From NCBI RefSeq assembly GCF_013778325.1, contig NZ_JACEIB010000027.1, positions 682,001-746,000 on the forward strand: a stretch of DNA of 64,000 nucleotides. The letters are read 5' to 3'. The stretch comes from Sphingomonas chungangi. GTDB lineage: Bacteria; Pseudomonadota; Alphaproteobacteria; Sphingomonadales; Sphingomonadaceae. Each line of letters starts with the position of its first letter. The first letter of the stretch is position 1. Positions 18,426 to 27,717 of the stretch are shown here, piece after piece. The notes under the pieces are model-generated. The model made no database searches and was not told the DNA's origin. It worked only from the letters and a program-made list of their open reading frames with translations. The translations under genes and the position numbers were made by a program.

Positions 18426-19403
18426 CTAGCTGCGCGAGGCCTCCAACGCCTGGTTGCGCGCTTCGCCCGGCGTCATGCCGTAGCTCTCGCGGAACAGACG
18501 CCCCAGATAGGCGGCGTCGCAAAATCCCCAGCGCTCGGCAATTTCCGTAATCGGCGCCCGGATCGCCGGATCGGACAGCTCGCTGCGCACGGCCTCCAGC
18601 CGCCGCTGCCGGATGAATGTCTGCACGCCACCCTCGTCGTGGAACAGGCGGTACAAGGTCGATCGCGAAAACCCCATCTGTTTGCAGAGCGCCGCCACCG
18701 TCAGCGACGGCGAGCCCAACCGGGACTCGATCTGCTGCCGCGCCTTATACTGCAGGGCGGCGTCGCCTCGCTCGCGGGGCGCGATCACGCCGCTATCGGC
18801 ATAAGCGACCGCAAGCAGATCGAGCACGGTGTCCGCCAGCCGATCCTGCTGGTTGCCCGGAATCGCACCGATTCGGCTACAGAGCTGGAGGATGTGGGAT
18901 CGCACCAAGCCAGCTCCAAACGAACTGGCGATCGCCCCGTTCAGATGCTCCACCCGTCCCAGCCGAGCCTCGGTGATCGCCCGCGGCACGGCGATCTGGA
19001 TGGTGCGCGAGGAATCGGAATCGTGGCTGTTCGGACGGGCGAGATCGACGGCCACGATCGACCCCGTCGCGGCGTGGAAGGAGCGCCCGTTCGCCTCACC
19101 CCGCGCGCCACCGGAAACGCGGACGCTGAAAGTGACGTGATCGATGTCGTCGCGGCGGATTCTCTTCTCGTCGCGCGCCCAGCGCTGGCTGCCCATCTTC
19201 GCGTGCATGATCAGCAGCGAACCGAGCTGGAACGCCTCGGATGTCGTTCTGAACGGCACCAGCGGCGTCGTGTCGAACAGGATATTGGCGCTCGGCCAGT
19301 CGCGTTGCAGCCAGGCTTCGTGCGCATCGGACTGGCGCATGCCGTCGGTCGAGAAGCGGATGACCGGAATCAATCGATCGTCGGAATTATCCAGCAAAGC
19401 CAT
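18426..19403 (-). CDS. AraC-family transcriptional regulator
   Basis: A 325-aa DNA-binding regulator. The N-terminal part (about 25-200) resembles the AraC-binding-like sensory domain (FRTTSEAFQLGSLLIMHAKMG, FSVRVSGG, GSIVAVDLARP). The C-terminal 100 residues hold the two helix-turn-helix motifs: SLTVAALCKQMGFSRSTLYRLFHDEGG and APITEIAERWGFCDAAYLGRLFRESYGMTPGEAR. The ligand and target genes are not evident. Adjacent genes (zinc-ribbon microprotein, groEL) are not obvious targets, and the regulator is transcribed alone toward the microprotein gene. Confidence 0.88.
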   Translation of the reverse strand: MALLDNSDDRLIPVIRFSTDGMRQSDAHEAWLQRDWPSANILFDTTPLVPFRTTSEAFQLGSLLIMHAKMGSQRWARDEKRIRRDDIDHVTFSVRVSGGARGEANGRSFHAATGSIVAVDLARPNSHDSDSSRTIQIAVPRAITEARLGRVEHLNGAIASSFGAGLVRSHILQLCSRIGAIPGNQQDRLADTVLDLLAVAYADSGVIAPRERGDAALQYKARQQIESRLGSPSLTVAALCKQMGFSRSTLYRLFHDEGGVQTFIRQRRLEAVRSELSDPAIRAPITEIAERWGFCDAAYLGRLFRESYGMTPGEARNQALEASRS

Positions 19404-19503
19404 GCCCTTGCACCCCCGGCGCCGCTTGCTTGTGCGATGCAGCGATAATCCGGACTTTGCAAGATGAGATGTCCACGGGACTCGTCCGGTATGTCCGTAT
19501 AGG

Positions 19504-19538
19504 AAAAGGGCCGGAGGATCGCTCCTCCGGCCCTTCCC
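19504..19538 (-). terminator. Rho-independent terminator of groES-groEL
   Basis: Perfect 13-bp stem AAGGGCCGGAGGA / TCCTCCGGCCCTT with a 4-base loop, followed on the minus strand by TTCC. It lies 44 bases after the groEL stop. Confidence 0.85.
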
Positions 19539-19581
19539 TCTGTTCGGCGACTTCCGCGCGGGGAGAACCCCGTGCTGCGGA

Positions 19582-21240
<1,659 letters not shown>

Positions 21241-21275
21241 TTAGAATAGATTGAAGAACGATCTTGGGGTTCGGC

Positions 21276-21563
21276 TCAGCCGATGATGCCCAGGATGTCC
21301 GATTCCTTCATGATCAGCAGGTCCTGCCCGTCGATCTTGACCTCGGTGCCCGACCACTTGCCGAACAGGATCTTGTCGCCGGCCTTGACGTCCAGCGGGG
21401 TGACCTTGCCGGTCTCGTCCTTGGCGCCGGCGCCGGCGGCGACGACCTCGCCCTCCTGCGGCTTTTCCTTGGCGGTGTCGGGGATGATGATGCCGCCGGA
21501 GGTCTTCTCCTCGGCATCGACGCGCTTCACAAGCACGCGATCGTGCAGGGGACGGAAATTCAT
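21276..21563 (-). CDS. groES: Co-chaperonin GroES
   Basis: 10-kDa ring that caps GroEL, 95 aa. It starts [35 protein letters not shown] with the mobile loop and contains [18 protein letters not shown]. The ATG at 21563 is supported by the family length. The frame is open further upstream but without family similarity. First gene of the groES-groEL operon, 83 bases downstream of the CIRCE operator. Confidence 0.98.
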   Translation of the reverse strand: MNFRPLHDRVLVKRVDAEEKTSGGIIIPDTAKEKPQEGEVVAAGAGAKDETGKVTPLDVKAGDKILFGKWSGTEVKIDGQDLLIMKESDILGIIG

Positions 21564-21645
21564 GAGGCTACCCTTTCCTCGGTGTGCTACCGGCCCCCGC
21601 CCCCTCCCGGCGGGAGAGACTCGGATGCCGGCATTGATGGCATTG

Positions 21646-21672
21646 TTAGCACTCCCCATAGGCGAGTGCCAG
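21646..21672 (-). promoter_or_regulatory. CIRCE operator (HrcA-binding site) of groES-groEL
   Basis: TTAGCACTC-N9-GAGTGCCAG matches the CIRCE consensus TTAGCACTC-N9-GAGTGCTAA at 16 of 18 arm positions. hrcA itself is not in the window. Confidence 0.93.
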
Positions 21673-21826
21673 CGCGAGATATGGCGAGCGATGCGGAAGC
21701 GTCAAGGCGACCTCGCGCGGAAATTTTCAAGCCGCCGGACGTAATGCGTGCCTGCACCGGGACAGGCCGATTGCCAGCGCTCCGCCCATCCTCTAGCCCG
21801 GACGCAAGACGAAAAGGTGACGGCAC

Positions 21827-23713
21827 GTGAAGCGCTTCTTCAAAGGTCTCTGGAAGTTCCTCGTCGGCGTGAAGGACGCGCTGGCACTGATCGTGCTGCT
21901 GATCTTCTTCGGGCTGATCTCGGCGGGCCTCGCCGCCGGCGGCAAGACCAAGATACCGGCAGGCGGCGGCGCGCTTCTAGTCGATCTGCACGGCAGCCTC
22001 GCCGAACAGCCCTCCGATGTCAGCGCGACCGATCTGATCTCCGGCGGCGGCGGCTCGGATCAGGACCAGTATCGCCTGCGCGACGTCACCCGCGCCATCG
22101 AGGAAGCGGTCGACGACGATCGGGTGAAGGCGGTGGTGCTCGATCTCGACGGTTTCACCGGCGGCGGCCAGGCGGCGATCAGCCAGGTCGGCGCCGCTCT
22201 CGACGACGTGCGCGCCAAGGGCAAGCCGGTGCTCGCCTTCGCGATCGGCTACGACGACGCCAGCTACCTGCTCGCAAGCCACGCGAGCGAGGTGTGGATG
22301 GATCCGCTGGGCGCGGTGCTGACCGCCGGGCCGGGCGGATCGCAGCTCTATTACAAGGGCCTGCTCGACAAGCTCGGCGTCACCGCGCACATCTACCGCG
22401 TCGGCAAGTATAAGAGCTATGTCGAGCCCTATACCCGCACCGAAGCCTCGCCCGAGGCCAAGCAGGAAGACCAGGCGCTGATCGATGCGCTGTGGGGCAA
22501 TTGGCAGGCTGAGGTCGGCAAGGCCCGGCCCAAGGCGCATTTCGCCAATTATCTCGCGCAGCTGACTTCGGGCCAGACGCCCAACGGCACGCTGGCCGAG
22601 GTCGCCGCCTCGTTCGGGCTGGTCGATCATCTGGGTGATCGCATCGCCTTCGGCAACCGCGTCGCGCAGATCGCCGGCACGCCCGACAAGGCCGCGCCCG
22701 GCAGCTACAAGAAGATCGATCTCGCCGACTGGGTGCAGGCCAACCCCGCCTCCACCTCCGGCCCGGCGATCGGCGTGCTGACCATCGCCGGCGACATCGT
22801 CGACGGCAAGGCGCCGCAGGGCACGGCGGGCGGCACCAGCATCGCCGACGCGCTCGGCAAGGCGGTGGCCAAGGGCGACCTCAAGGCGCTGGTGGTGCGG
22901 GTCGACTCGCCCGGTGGATCGGTGACGGCGTCGGATCGCATCCGCTCGGCCATCCTCGCCGCCAAGGCCAAAGGGCTGCCGGTGGTCGTGTCGATGGGCA
23001 CGGTGGCGGCGTCCGGCGGCTATTGGGTGTCGACCGCGGGCGACGTGATCTACGCCGATCCCGACACGATCACCGGATCGATCGGCGTGTTCGGCATCAT
23101 CCCGACCTTCGAGGGATCGCTCGCCAAGGTCGGCCTGTCGGCGGACGGCGTCGGTGCGACGCCGCTCTCCGGCCAGCCCGACGTGCTGCGCGGCACGACG
23201 CCGGTGGTCGACAATCTCATCCAGGCCGGGATCAACCAGACCTACGCCCGCTTCACCGGGATCGTCGCGCAGGCGCGCCACATGCCGGTCGCGAAGGTGG
23301 AGGAGATCGCGCAGGGCCGCGTGTGGGACGGCATGAGCGCGAAGAAGATCGGGCTGGTCGATCGCTTCGGCAGCCTCGACGACGCGATCGACGAAGCGGC
23401 GAAGCGCGCCAAGCTCGATCCGGACAAGGTGCATCCGGTCTATATCGAACGCGAAAGCTCGGCCTTCGTGCGCTTCCTCAGGATGCTCACCGGCAACAGC
23501 AGCAGCAGCAGCGACGACGCCACTGCGGCGGTCGATCCGTTCGGCACGCTGAGGCAGAAGCCGGACCTGGCGCTGGCGCGGGCGCTGGGTGACGCGCGGC
23601 GCATCCTCTCCGGCCCGGCGGTGCAGGCGCGCTGCCTGGAGTGCGGGGGTGAACCGCCCTCGCCCGCCGACATCCGCGCCGCGCATGCGATGATGGCCAA
23701 GGCGGCGCTGTGA
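21827..23713 (+). CDS. sppA: Signal peptide peptidase SppA, 67-kDa type
   Basis: Inner-membrane serine protease that degrades leftover signal peptides, with its catalytic part in the periplasm. The 628-aa protein has one N-terminal membrane helix (LALIVLLIFFGLISAGLAA) and two tandem S49 domains, as in E. coli SppA. The general-base Lys lies in VGKYKSYVEPY near residue 195 and the Ser in MGTVAASGGYWVS near 395, so the Lys and Ser come from different domains as expected. A serine run (NSSSSSDD) marks a linker near residue 555. The C-terminal part has a CLECGG pair. The start is GTG at 21827 after AAAAGG. Its stop overlaps the next gene (GTGA). Confidence 0.95.
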   Translation: MKRFFKGLWKFLVGVKDALALIVLLIFFGLISAGLAAGGKTKIPAGGGALLVDLHGSLAEQPSDVSATDLISGGGGSDQDQYRLRDVTRAIEEAVDDDRVKAVVLDLDGFTGGGQAAISQVGAALDDVRAKGKPVLAFAIGYDDASYLLASHASEVWMDPLGAVLTAGPGGSQLYYKGLLDKLGVTAHIYRVGKYKSYVEPYTRTEASPEAKQEDQALIDALWGNWQAEVGKARPKAHFANYLAQLTSGQTPNGTLAEVAASFGLVDHLGDRIAFGNRVAQIAGTPDKAAPGSYKKIDLADWVQANPASTSGPAIGVLTIAGDIVDGKAPQGTAGGTSIADALGKAVAKGDLKALVVRVDSPGGSVTASDRIRSAILAAKAKGLPVVVSMGTVAASGGYWVSTAGDVIYADPDTITGSIGVFGIIPTFEGSLAKVGLSADGVGATPLSGQPDVLRGTTPVVDNLIQAGINQTYARFTGIVAQARHMPVAKVEEIAQGRVWDGMSAKKIGLVDRFGSLDDAIDEAAKRAKLDPDKVHPVYIERESSAFVRFLRMLTGNSSSSSDDATAAVDPFGTLRQKPDLALARALGDARRILSGPAVQARCLECGGEPPSPADIRAAHAMMAKAAL

Positions 23714-24237
23714 CGCTGACGATACGGCCGGCGACGCCCGACGACGCGGAGACGATCGCGGCGATCTACCGACCCTACGTGACCGACACGGTGATCACCT
23801 TCGAGATCGATGCGCCCGACGCGGAGGAGATGCGCGCCCGGATCGAGCGGATCACCCCGACCCATCCCTGGCTGGTGGCCGAGGTCGACGGCGCGGTGCT
23901 GGGCTATGCCTATGGCTCCGCCTACCGAACTCGCGCCGCCTATCGCTGGGTGGCGGAAACCGGCATCTACGTAGCGGACGCCGCGCGAGGGCAGCGGATC
24001 GGGACGCCGCTCTACCGGGCTTTGCTGGATGAGTTGCACCGACGCGGCTTCGTCGCTGCGATGGGGGTGATGACCGCCGGCAACCCCGCTTCGACGGCGC
24101 TGCACGAACGGCTCGGCTTCGTCGACACCGGCACCCAGCCCGGCATCGGCTACAAGCATGGCGGCTGGCACGATGTGGTATTCTGGCAGAAGGATCTGGC
24201 GGAGAGGATGAGGGAACCCAAGGAACCTCTCGCCTAA
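23710..24237 (+). CDS. GNAT N-acetyltransferase, phosphinothricin-acetyltransferase-like
   Basis: A 175-aa acetyl-CoA-dependent N-acetyltransferase. The fold markers are IRPATPDDAETIAAIYRPYV, TFEIDAPDAEEMRARI, the acetyl-CoA loop GIYVADAARGQRIGTPLYRALLDEL, MTAGNPASTALHERLGF and YKHGGWHDVVFWQKDL. This is the pattern of the PAT/MnaT group, which acetylates phosphinothricin, methionine sulfoximine or methionine sulfone. The substrate here is unknown. It starts with GTG overlapping the sppA stop, so the two are coupled, although no functional link is obvious. A REPIN-like repeat follows. Confidence 0.9.
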   Translation: MTLTIRPATPDDAETIAAIYRPYVTDTVITFEIDAPDAEEMRARIERITPTHPWLVAEVDGAVLGYAYGSAYRTRAAYRWVAETGIYVADAARGQRIGTPLYRALLDELHRRGFVAAMGVMTAGNPASTALHERLGFVDTGTQPGIGYKHGGWHDVVFWQKDLAERMREPKEPLA

Positions 24238-24243
24238 AATCAT

Positions 24244-24334
24244 CCGTTCGCACTGAGCTTGTCGAAGTGCTGCCCTTCTCTTCGGCCCGGCGCTGAAGAA
24301 GAAGGACAGGGCTTCGACAGGCTCAGCCCAAACA
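24244..24334. repeat. REPIN-like inverted repeat, copy C
   Basis: Left arm CCGTTCGCACTGAGC then TTGTCGAAGTGC; right arm GGGCTTCGACAGG then CTCAGCCCAAAC. The right end is degenerate (CAAAC for CGAAC). It lies between two converging genes and could serve as their terminator. Confidence 0.7.
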
Positions 24335-24344
24335 GTGGGGGGTA

Positions 24345-24971
24345 TCAGCCCTTGTATCCCGGCAGCGACAACCCCCGCGCAATCGATCCGGCGCGTAGCC
24401 CGAACCCCGCCACCACCGCGATCAGCATCGGCCACGGCGCGATCAGCCCGAGCAGCGTCAGCCCCACGAACGACCCCGCCGCCAGCGCCGCCGCCGTCAC
24501 GTACAGTTCGCGGCGCAGGATGATCGAGGGCACGCCCGCCACCACGTCGCGGATGATGCCGCCCATGCAGGCCGTCACCACGCCCATGATCGCGGCGGGC
24601 AGCGGCGGGATGCCGAAATGCAGCGCCTTGCCAGCGCCATAGACCGCATAGGCCGCGAGCCCCACCGCGTCGCACCAGTCGAGCGCACGCTCCGGCCACC
24701 AACGGCGCGGCACCAGCCATACCGCCGCGGCCGTGACCAGGCAGATGATCACCGGCACCGGATCGTGCATCCAGAAGACCGGCGCGTCGATCAGCAGATC
24801 GCGCATCGTGCCGCCGCCGGTCGCGGTGACGATCGCGAAGAAGCAGGCCGCCACGATGTCCCGCTGCGCCCGCGCCGCCGCCAGCGCGCCCGACGCCGCG
24901 AACACTGCGAGGCCGGCGCGATCGAGCCAGGGGTAGAGGGGGTTGAGCTCGGGCAGCAGGTGAGGGTGCAT
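24345..24971 (-). CDS. TRIC/YadS-type trimeric membrane channel family protein (UPF0126)
   Basis: A 208-aa inner-membrane protein with about seven hydrophobic helices. It has the duplicated UPF0126 unit: the first repeat carries GGGTMRDLL near residue 52 and the second GGIIRDVVAG near 138, the glycine-rich loops that line the pore in prokaryotic TRIC cation channels. The function as a K+/Na+ channel is known for some members and is only inferred here. It has its own start at 24971, diverging from glsA across repeat copy D. Confidence 0.88.
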   Translation of the reverse strand: MHPHLLPELNPLYPWLDRAGLAVFAASGALAAARAQRDIVAACFFAIVTATGGGTMRDLLIDAPVFWMHDPVPVIICLVTAAAVWLVPRRWWPERALDWCDAVGLAAYAVYGAGKALHFGIPPLPAAIMGVVTACMGGIIRDVVAGVPSIILRRELYVTAAALAAGSFVGLTLLGLIAPWPMLIAVVAGFGLRAGSIARGLSLPGYKG

Positions 24972-24985
24972 GCCCGGTCTCTACT

Positions 24986-25073
24986 CCGTTCGCCCTGAGC
25001 TTGTCGAAGGGCTGTCCTTCCCTTTAAGCGCTCGAGGAGAAGGACAGGGCTTCGACAAGCTCAGCCCGAACGG
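24986..25073. repeat. REPIN-like inverted repeat, copy D (best-preserved copy)
   Basis: Arms of 35 bp match almost perfectly: CCGTTCGCCCTGAGCTTG followed by TCGAAGGGCTGTCCTTC, and its complement. In each arm the inner triplets CCC/GGG are swapped between the two halves, so each arm also folds on its own. It lies between two divergent starts and probably affects or contains both promoters. Confidence 0.8.
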
Positions 25074-25087
25074 GTTTAAGGGGCGCC

Positions 25088-26011
25088 ATGAACCTTTCGA
25101 ATATCATCGCGGCCATCGTCGAGGAAATGCGCACCGCCCCGGATCGCGGCACGGTGGCAAGCTACATCCCCAGCCTCGCCAAGATCGACCCCGCGCAGTT
25201 CGGCATCGCGATCGCCACCGCCGAGGGCGAGACCTTCACCGGCGGCGATGCGGAGGCCGGCTTCTCGATCCAGTCCATTTCGAAGGTCTTCCTGCTCACG
25301 CTAGCGCTCGGCAAGGTTGGCGACCGGTTGTGGGGCCGCGTCGGCCGCGAGCCCTCGGGCAATGCGTTCAACTCGATCGTCCAGCTGGAAGCGGAGAAGG
25401 GCATTCCCCGCAACCCGTTTATCAACGCTGGCGCCATCGTGCTCGCCGACGTCAACCTCGCCGGCTATCGCCCGCGCGAGGCGATCGGCGAGCTTGTCCA
25501 GTTCGTCCGCTACGTTGCCAGCGACGAGACGATCGCAATCGACGAGACGGTTGCCCGGTCCGAGGAACAGACCGGCGAGCGCAACCGTGCGCTCGCCCAT
25601 TTCATGAAGTCCTACGGGACGCTCCACCACGCGCCCGACCTGGTGCTTGGCAGCTATTTCCACGCCTGCGCGATCGAGATGAGTTGCCGGCAGCTGGCGC
25701 GGGCCGGACGCTTTCTGATGCTCGGCGGCCTGCACCCCGACGGTGGCCGCGTCGTCCCCGCGCGCCGTGCCCGGCGCATCCTCTCGCTGATGCTGACCTG
25801 CGGCCATTACGACGCAAGCGGAGACTTCGCCTTCCGCGTCGGCATGCCCGGCAAGTCGGGCGTCGGCGGCGGCATCCTTGCGGTGGTGCCGGGCAAGGCC
25901 TCGATCGTGGTGTGGTCGCCGGGGCTCAATGCCAGCGGCAACTCGCAGCTCGGCGGCCTCGCGCTCGAAAGGCTTGCGGAGGCCACCGGCTGGAGCGTGT
26001 TCGCGGGCTAG
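25088..26011 (+). CDS. glsA: Glutaminase A
   Basis: Hydrolyses glutamine to glutamate and ammonia; a serine-dependent beta-lactamase-like fold of 307 aa. The catalytic S63-I-S-K66 lies in [12 protein letters not shown], with [72 protein letters not shown] and [14 protein letters not shown] all as in the family. The ATG at 25088 directly follows repeat copy D. Its stop overlaps that of the converging 48-aa membrane protein gene. Confidence 0.97.
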   Translation: MNLSNIIAAIVEEMRTAPDRGTVASYIPSLAKIDPAQFGIAIATAEGETFTGGDAEAGFSIQSISKVFLLTLALGKVGDRLWGRVGREPSGNAFNSIVQLEAEKGIPRNPFINAGAIVLADVNLAGYRPREAIGELVQFVRYVASDETIAIDETVARSEEQTGERNRALAHFMKSYGTLHHAPDLVLGSYFHACAIEMSCRQLARAGRFLMLGGLHPDGGRVVPARRARRILSLMLTCGHYDASGDFAFRVGMPGKSGVGGGILAVVPGKASIVVWSPGLNASGNSQLGGLALERLAEATGWSVFAG

Positions 26012-26154
26012 ACCCCGCGGCGGCCGGTCACCAGCTGCACCACGATCACGATCAGCGCGATCACCAGCAGCAGGTGGATCAACGCGCCTGCAACATGGAA
26101 GCCGAAGCCTAGCAGCCACAGAATTACGAGGATGACGGCGATCGTCCAAAGCAT
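26008..26154 (-). CDS. 48-aa membrane protein, lmo0937 family
   Basis: A microprotein with an almost wholly hydrophobic sequence: [19 protein letters not shown], a short turn, a second membrane segment ([19 protein letters not shown]) and a basic end TGRRGV. It closely fits the lmo0937-type two-helix membrane proteins, which have no known biochemical role. The ATG at 26154 follows AGGGAGA by seven bases. A GGAAC-N16-CGTT promoter lies about 50 bases upstream, pointing to the general stress sigma factor EcfG. The gene is very short and overlaps the glsA stop, so gene callers often miss it. Confidence 0.85.
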   Translation of the reverse strand: MLWTIAVILVILWLLGFGFHVAGALIHLLLVIALIVIVVQLVTGRRGV

Positions 26155-26201
26155 GGTTCGTCTCCCTGCACCCGCCACCCAGACGGCGGGAAGACTTTCA
26201 A

Positions 26202-26226
26202 AACGCCACGCCTTTCAGTCCGTTCC
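26202..26226 (-). promoter_or_regulatory. EcfG-type general stress promoter
   Basis: On the minus strand GGAAC (26226-26222) and CGTT (26205-26202) are separated by exactly 16 bases, matching the alphaproteobacterial EcfG consensus GGAAC-N16/17-CGTT. Transcription would start near 26195, about 40 bases before the 48-aa membrane protein. Confidence 0.75.
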
Positions 26227-26294
26227 GAATTTCGTGACGGGCTGACAACGATTGAATTGCCGGTTAATGGGAGAAGGGCTGCAGCGGGGGGCGC

Positions 26295-26987
26295 ATGGAC
26301 ATCCACAAGATCAAACCGGTCCACGGCTGGCGGGAATTTTTCGGCGAGGTCGGCATCATCGTGCTGGGCGTGATGATCGCGCTCGGCGCCGAGCAGATCG
26401 CCGAGATCCTGCACTGGCGCGAACAGGTCCACGAAGCGCGCGACACGATGCGATCGGAGTTGCGGGACGAGGCCGTTCTCGCGATCGAGCGCAAGGCGAT
26501 GGCGGATTGCGCGCTCGCCTATCTCAAGTCGGTGGATACCGTCGTACGGGCCGGGAAGTCGATCGATCCGAACACCCACCCCGATATCCCAGTCCGGATC
26601 TGGACGACCGATGCGTGGACGGTCGTGACCACGTCGCAGGCGTCCGCGCATATGAAGCCGGATGAGATGCTCGAATATGCCGGCCAGTTCTCGGCGATCC
26701 GGATCATGGCGAACTGGAACGAGCAAGAGACGCAGTTGCTCTCCGATCTGGAGGCTCCGGCCATCGACGCGACCGGGCGGGATCGCATTCTCCTCGCGTC
26801 CGCGCGACTGCGTTCGCTGAATCGGTGGATGGTGATCGCGTCAGACCAGTATCTCGCCAATATCGGCGAAATGGGTATCCGGCCGCTTCCCAAAGACGTC
26901 GCCGATATGCGGCACGGCCGGGATCAATGCCACCTTGGCGCGGACGGCAAGCCGCTCGCCGCGCGGCCGGAGTGGCCGACAAGCTGA
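26295..26987 (+). CDS. Membrane-anchored protein of unknown function
   Basis: I cannot name this 230-aa protein. After a short N terminus with a conserved-looking GWREFFGEVG, a single membrane helix follows (IIVLGVMIALGAEQI). The remaining 190 residues are a soluble helical domain, probably periplasmic, rich in Glu, Arg and Ala, with a Cys pair far apart (DCAL and DQCHLG). The combination of a tryptophan-containing start, FFGEVGIIVLGV and ALGAEQ occurs at the head of a group of uncharacterised proteins in sphingomonads. The ATG at 26295 follows GGGGGG. It diverges from the stress-controlled 48-aa membrane protein. Confidence 0.6.
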   Translation: MDIHKIKPVHGWREFFGEVGIIVLGVMIALGAEQIAEILHWREQVHEARDTMRSELRDEAVLAIERKAMADCALAYLKSVDTVVRAGKSIDPNTHPDIPVRIWTTDAWTVVTTSQASAHMKPDEMLEYAGQFSAIRIMANWNEQETQLLSDLEAPAIDATGRDRILLASARLRSLNRWMVIASDQYLANIGEMGIRPLPKDVADMRHGRDQCHLGADGKPLAARPEWPTS

Positions 26988-26993
26988 TCTGGA

Positions 26994-27659
26994 TCAGCGC
27001 GCTACACCGCCGAGCACATCCGCGATCGCGCGCAACGTCTGCGGGCGGACCTGCACGCCGAGATGGCCGCTGCGTATCTCGATGCACCGCAGCCCCGGTT
27101 CATCCGGCGCGCGGCAGATCAGGCCGTTGACGAGGCCGTCGCTGCGGCTCCAGATCGCGGTGGCGGGGACCGGCAGCGGCTTCACGATCTCCATCCGCCG
27201 GGCGATGACGTCCGGATTATTCAGGCTCTCACCGGTCAGCCACTGAAACTGGCGCCACACCCGCGTCGCGCGCGGATTGCCGGCATAAGGCGAGGCGACG
27301 GTGATCACCTCGCGCACCGCATCGGGCATGCGATGCGCCACGAAGCGCGCCATGATGCCGCCGAGGCTTACGCCGATCAGCGTGATCGTCTCGCCGGTCT
27401 GGCCGTGCAGCTTCGCGACCTGCGCAAGCAGCTTGCCGCCCTCCGCGCCGATCGCCCGCGCGCCGAGATTGCGGCCCAGCCCCCAACCGACCGCGCGATA
27501 GCCCAGCCGGTTGAGATAGCGCCGCATGATCGCCATCGAGAAATCCGAATTGACCAGCCCCGGCAACAGCATCACCGGTCGCCCGTCGCCTTTGGGCGCC
27601 GCTTCCAGCATCCGGCGAGCAGGCACCAGCGAGGCGACTGCGAAGGCCGCGCGCGGCAC
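26994..27659 (-). CDS. Alpha/beta hydrolase (lipase-like), start uncertain
   Basis: Predicted serine hydrolase. The visible 221 aa include MLLPGLVNSDFSM with the oxyanion-hole region, the nucleophile elbow G-V-S-L-G-G in ETITLIGVSLGGIMARFVAHRMP, SPYAGNP, SRSDGLVNGL and a C-terminal SGHLGV with the likely catalytic His. The best standard start is GTG at 27659, but the frame upstream still reads like the family N terminus (RPPSFGQWAVEVPRAAF). No ATG, GTG or TTG exists between there and the in-frame stop at 27762-27764, so a non-standard start is possible. It follows lpd closely and probably shares its transcript. Confidence 0.78.
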   Translation of the reverse strand: MPRAAFAVASLVPARRMLEAAPKGDGRPVMLLPGLVNSDFSMAIMRRYLNRLGYRAVGWGLGRNLGARAIGAEGGKLLAQVAKLHGQTGETITLIGVSLGGIMARFVAHRMPDAVREVITVASPYAGNPRATRVWRQFQWLTGESLNNPDVIARRMEIVKPLPVPATAIWSRSDGLVNGLICRAPDEPGLRCIEIRSGHLGVQVRPQTLRAIADVLGGVAR

Positions 27660-27717
27660 CTCGACCGCCCACTGGCCGAAGCTCGGGGGGCGGTCGCGAT
27701 CTTCGGACTTGGCGGGA

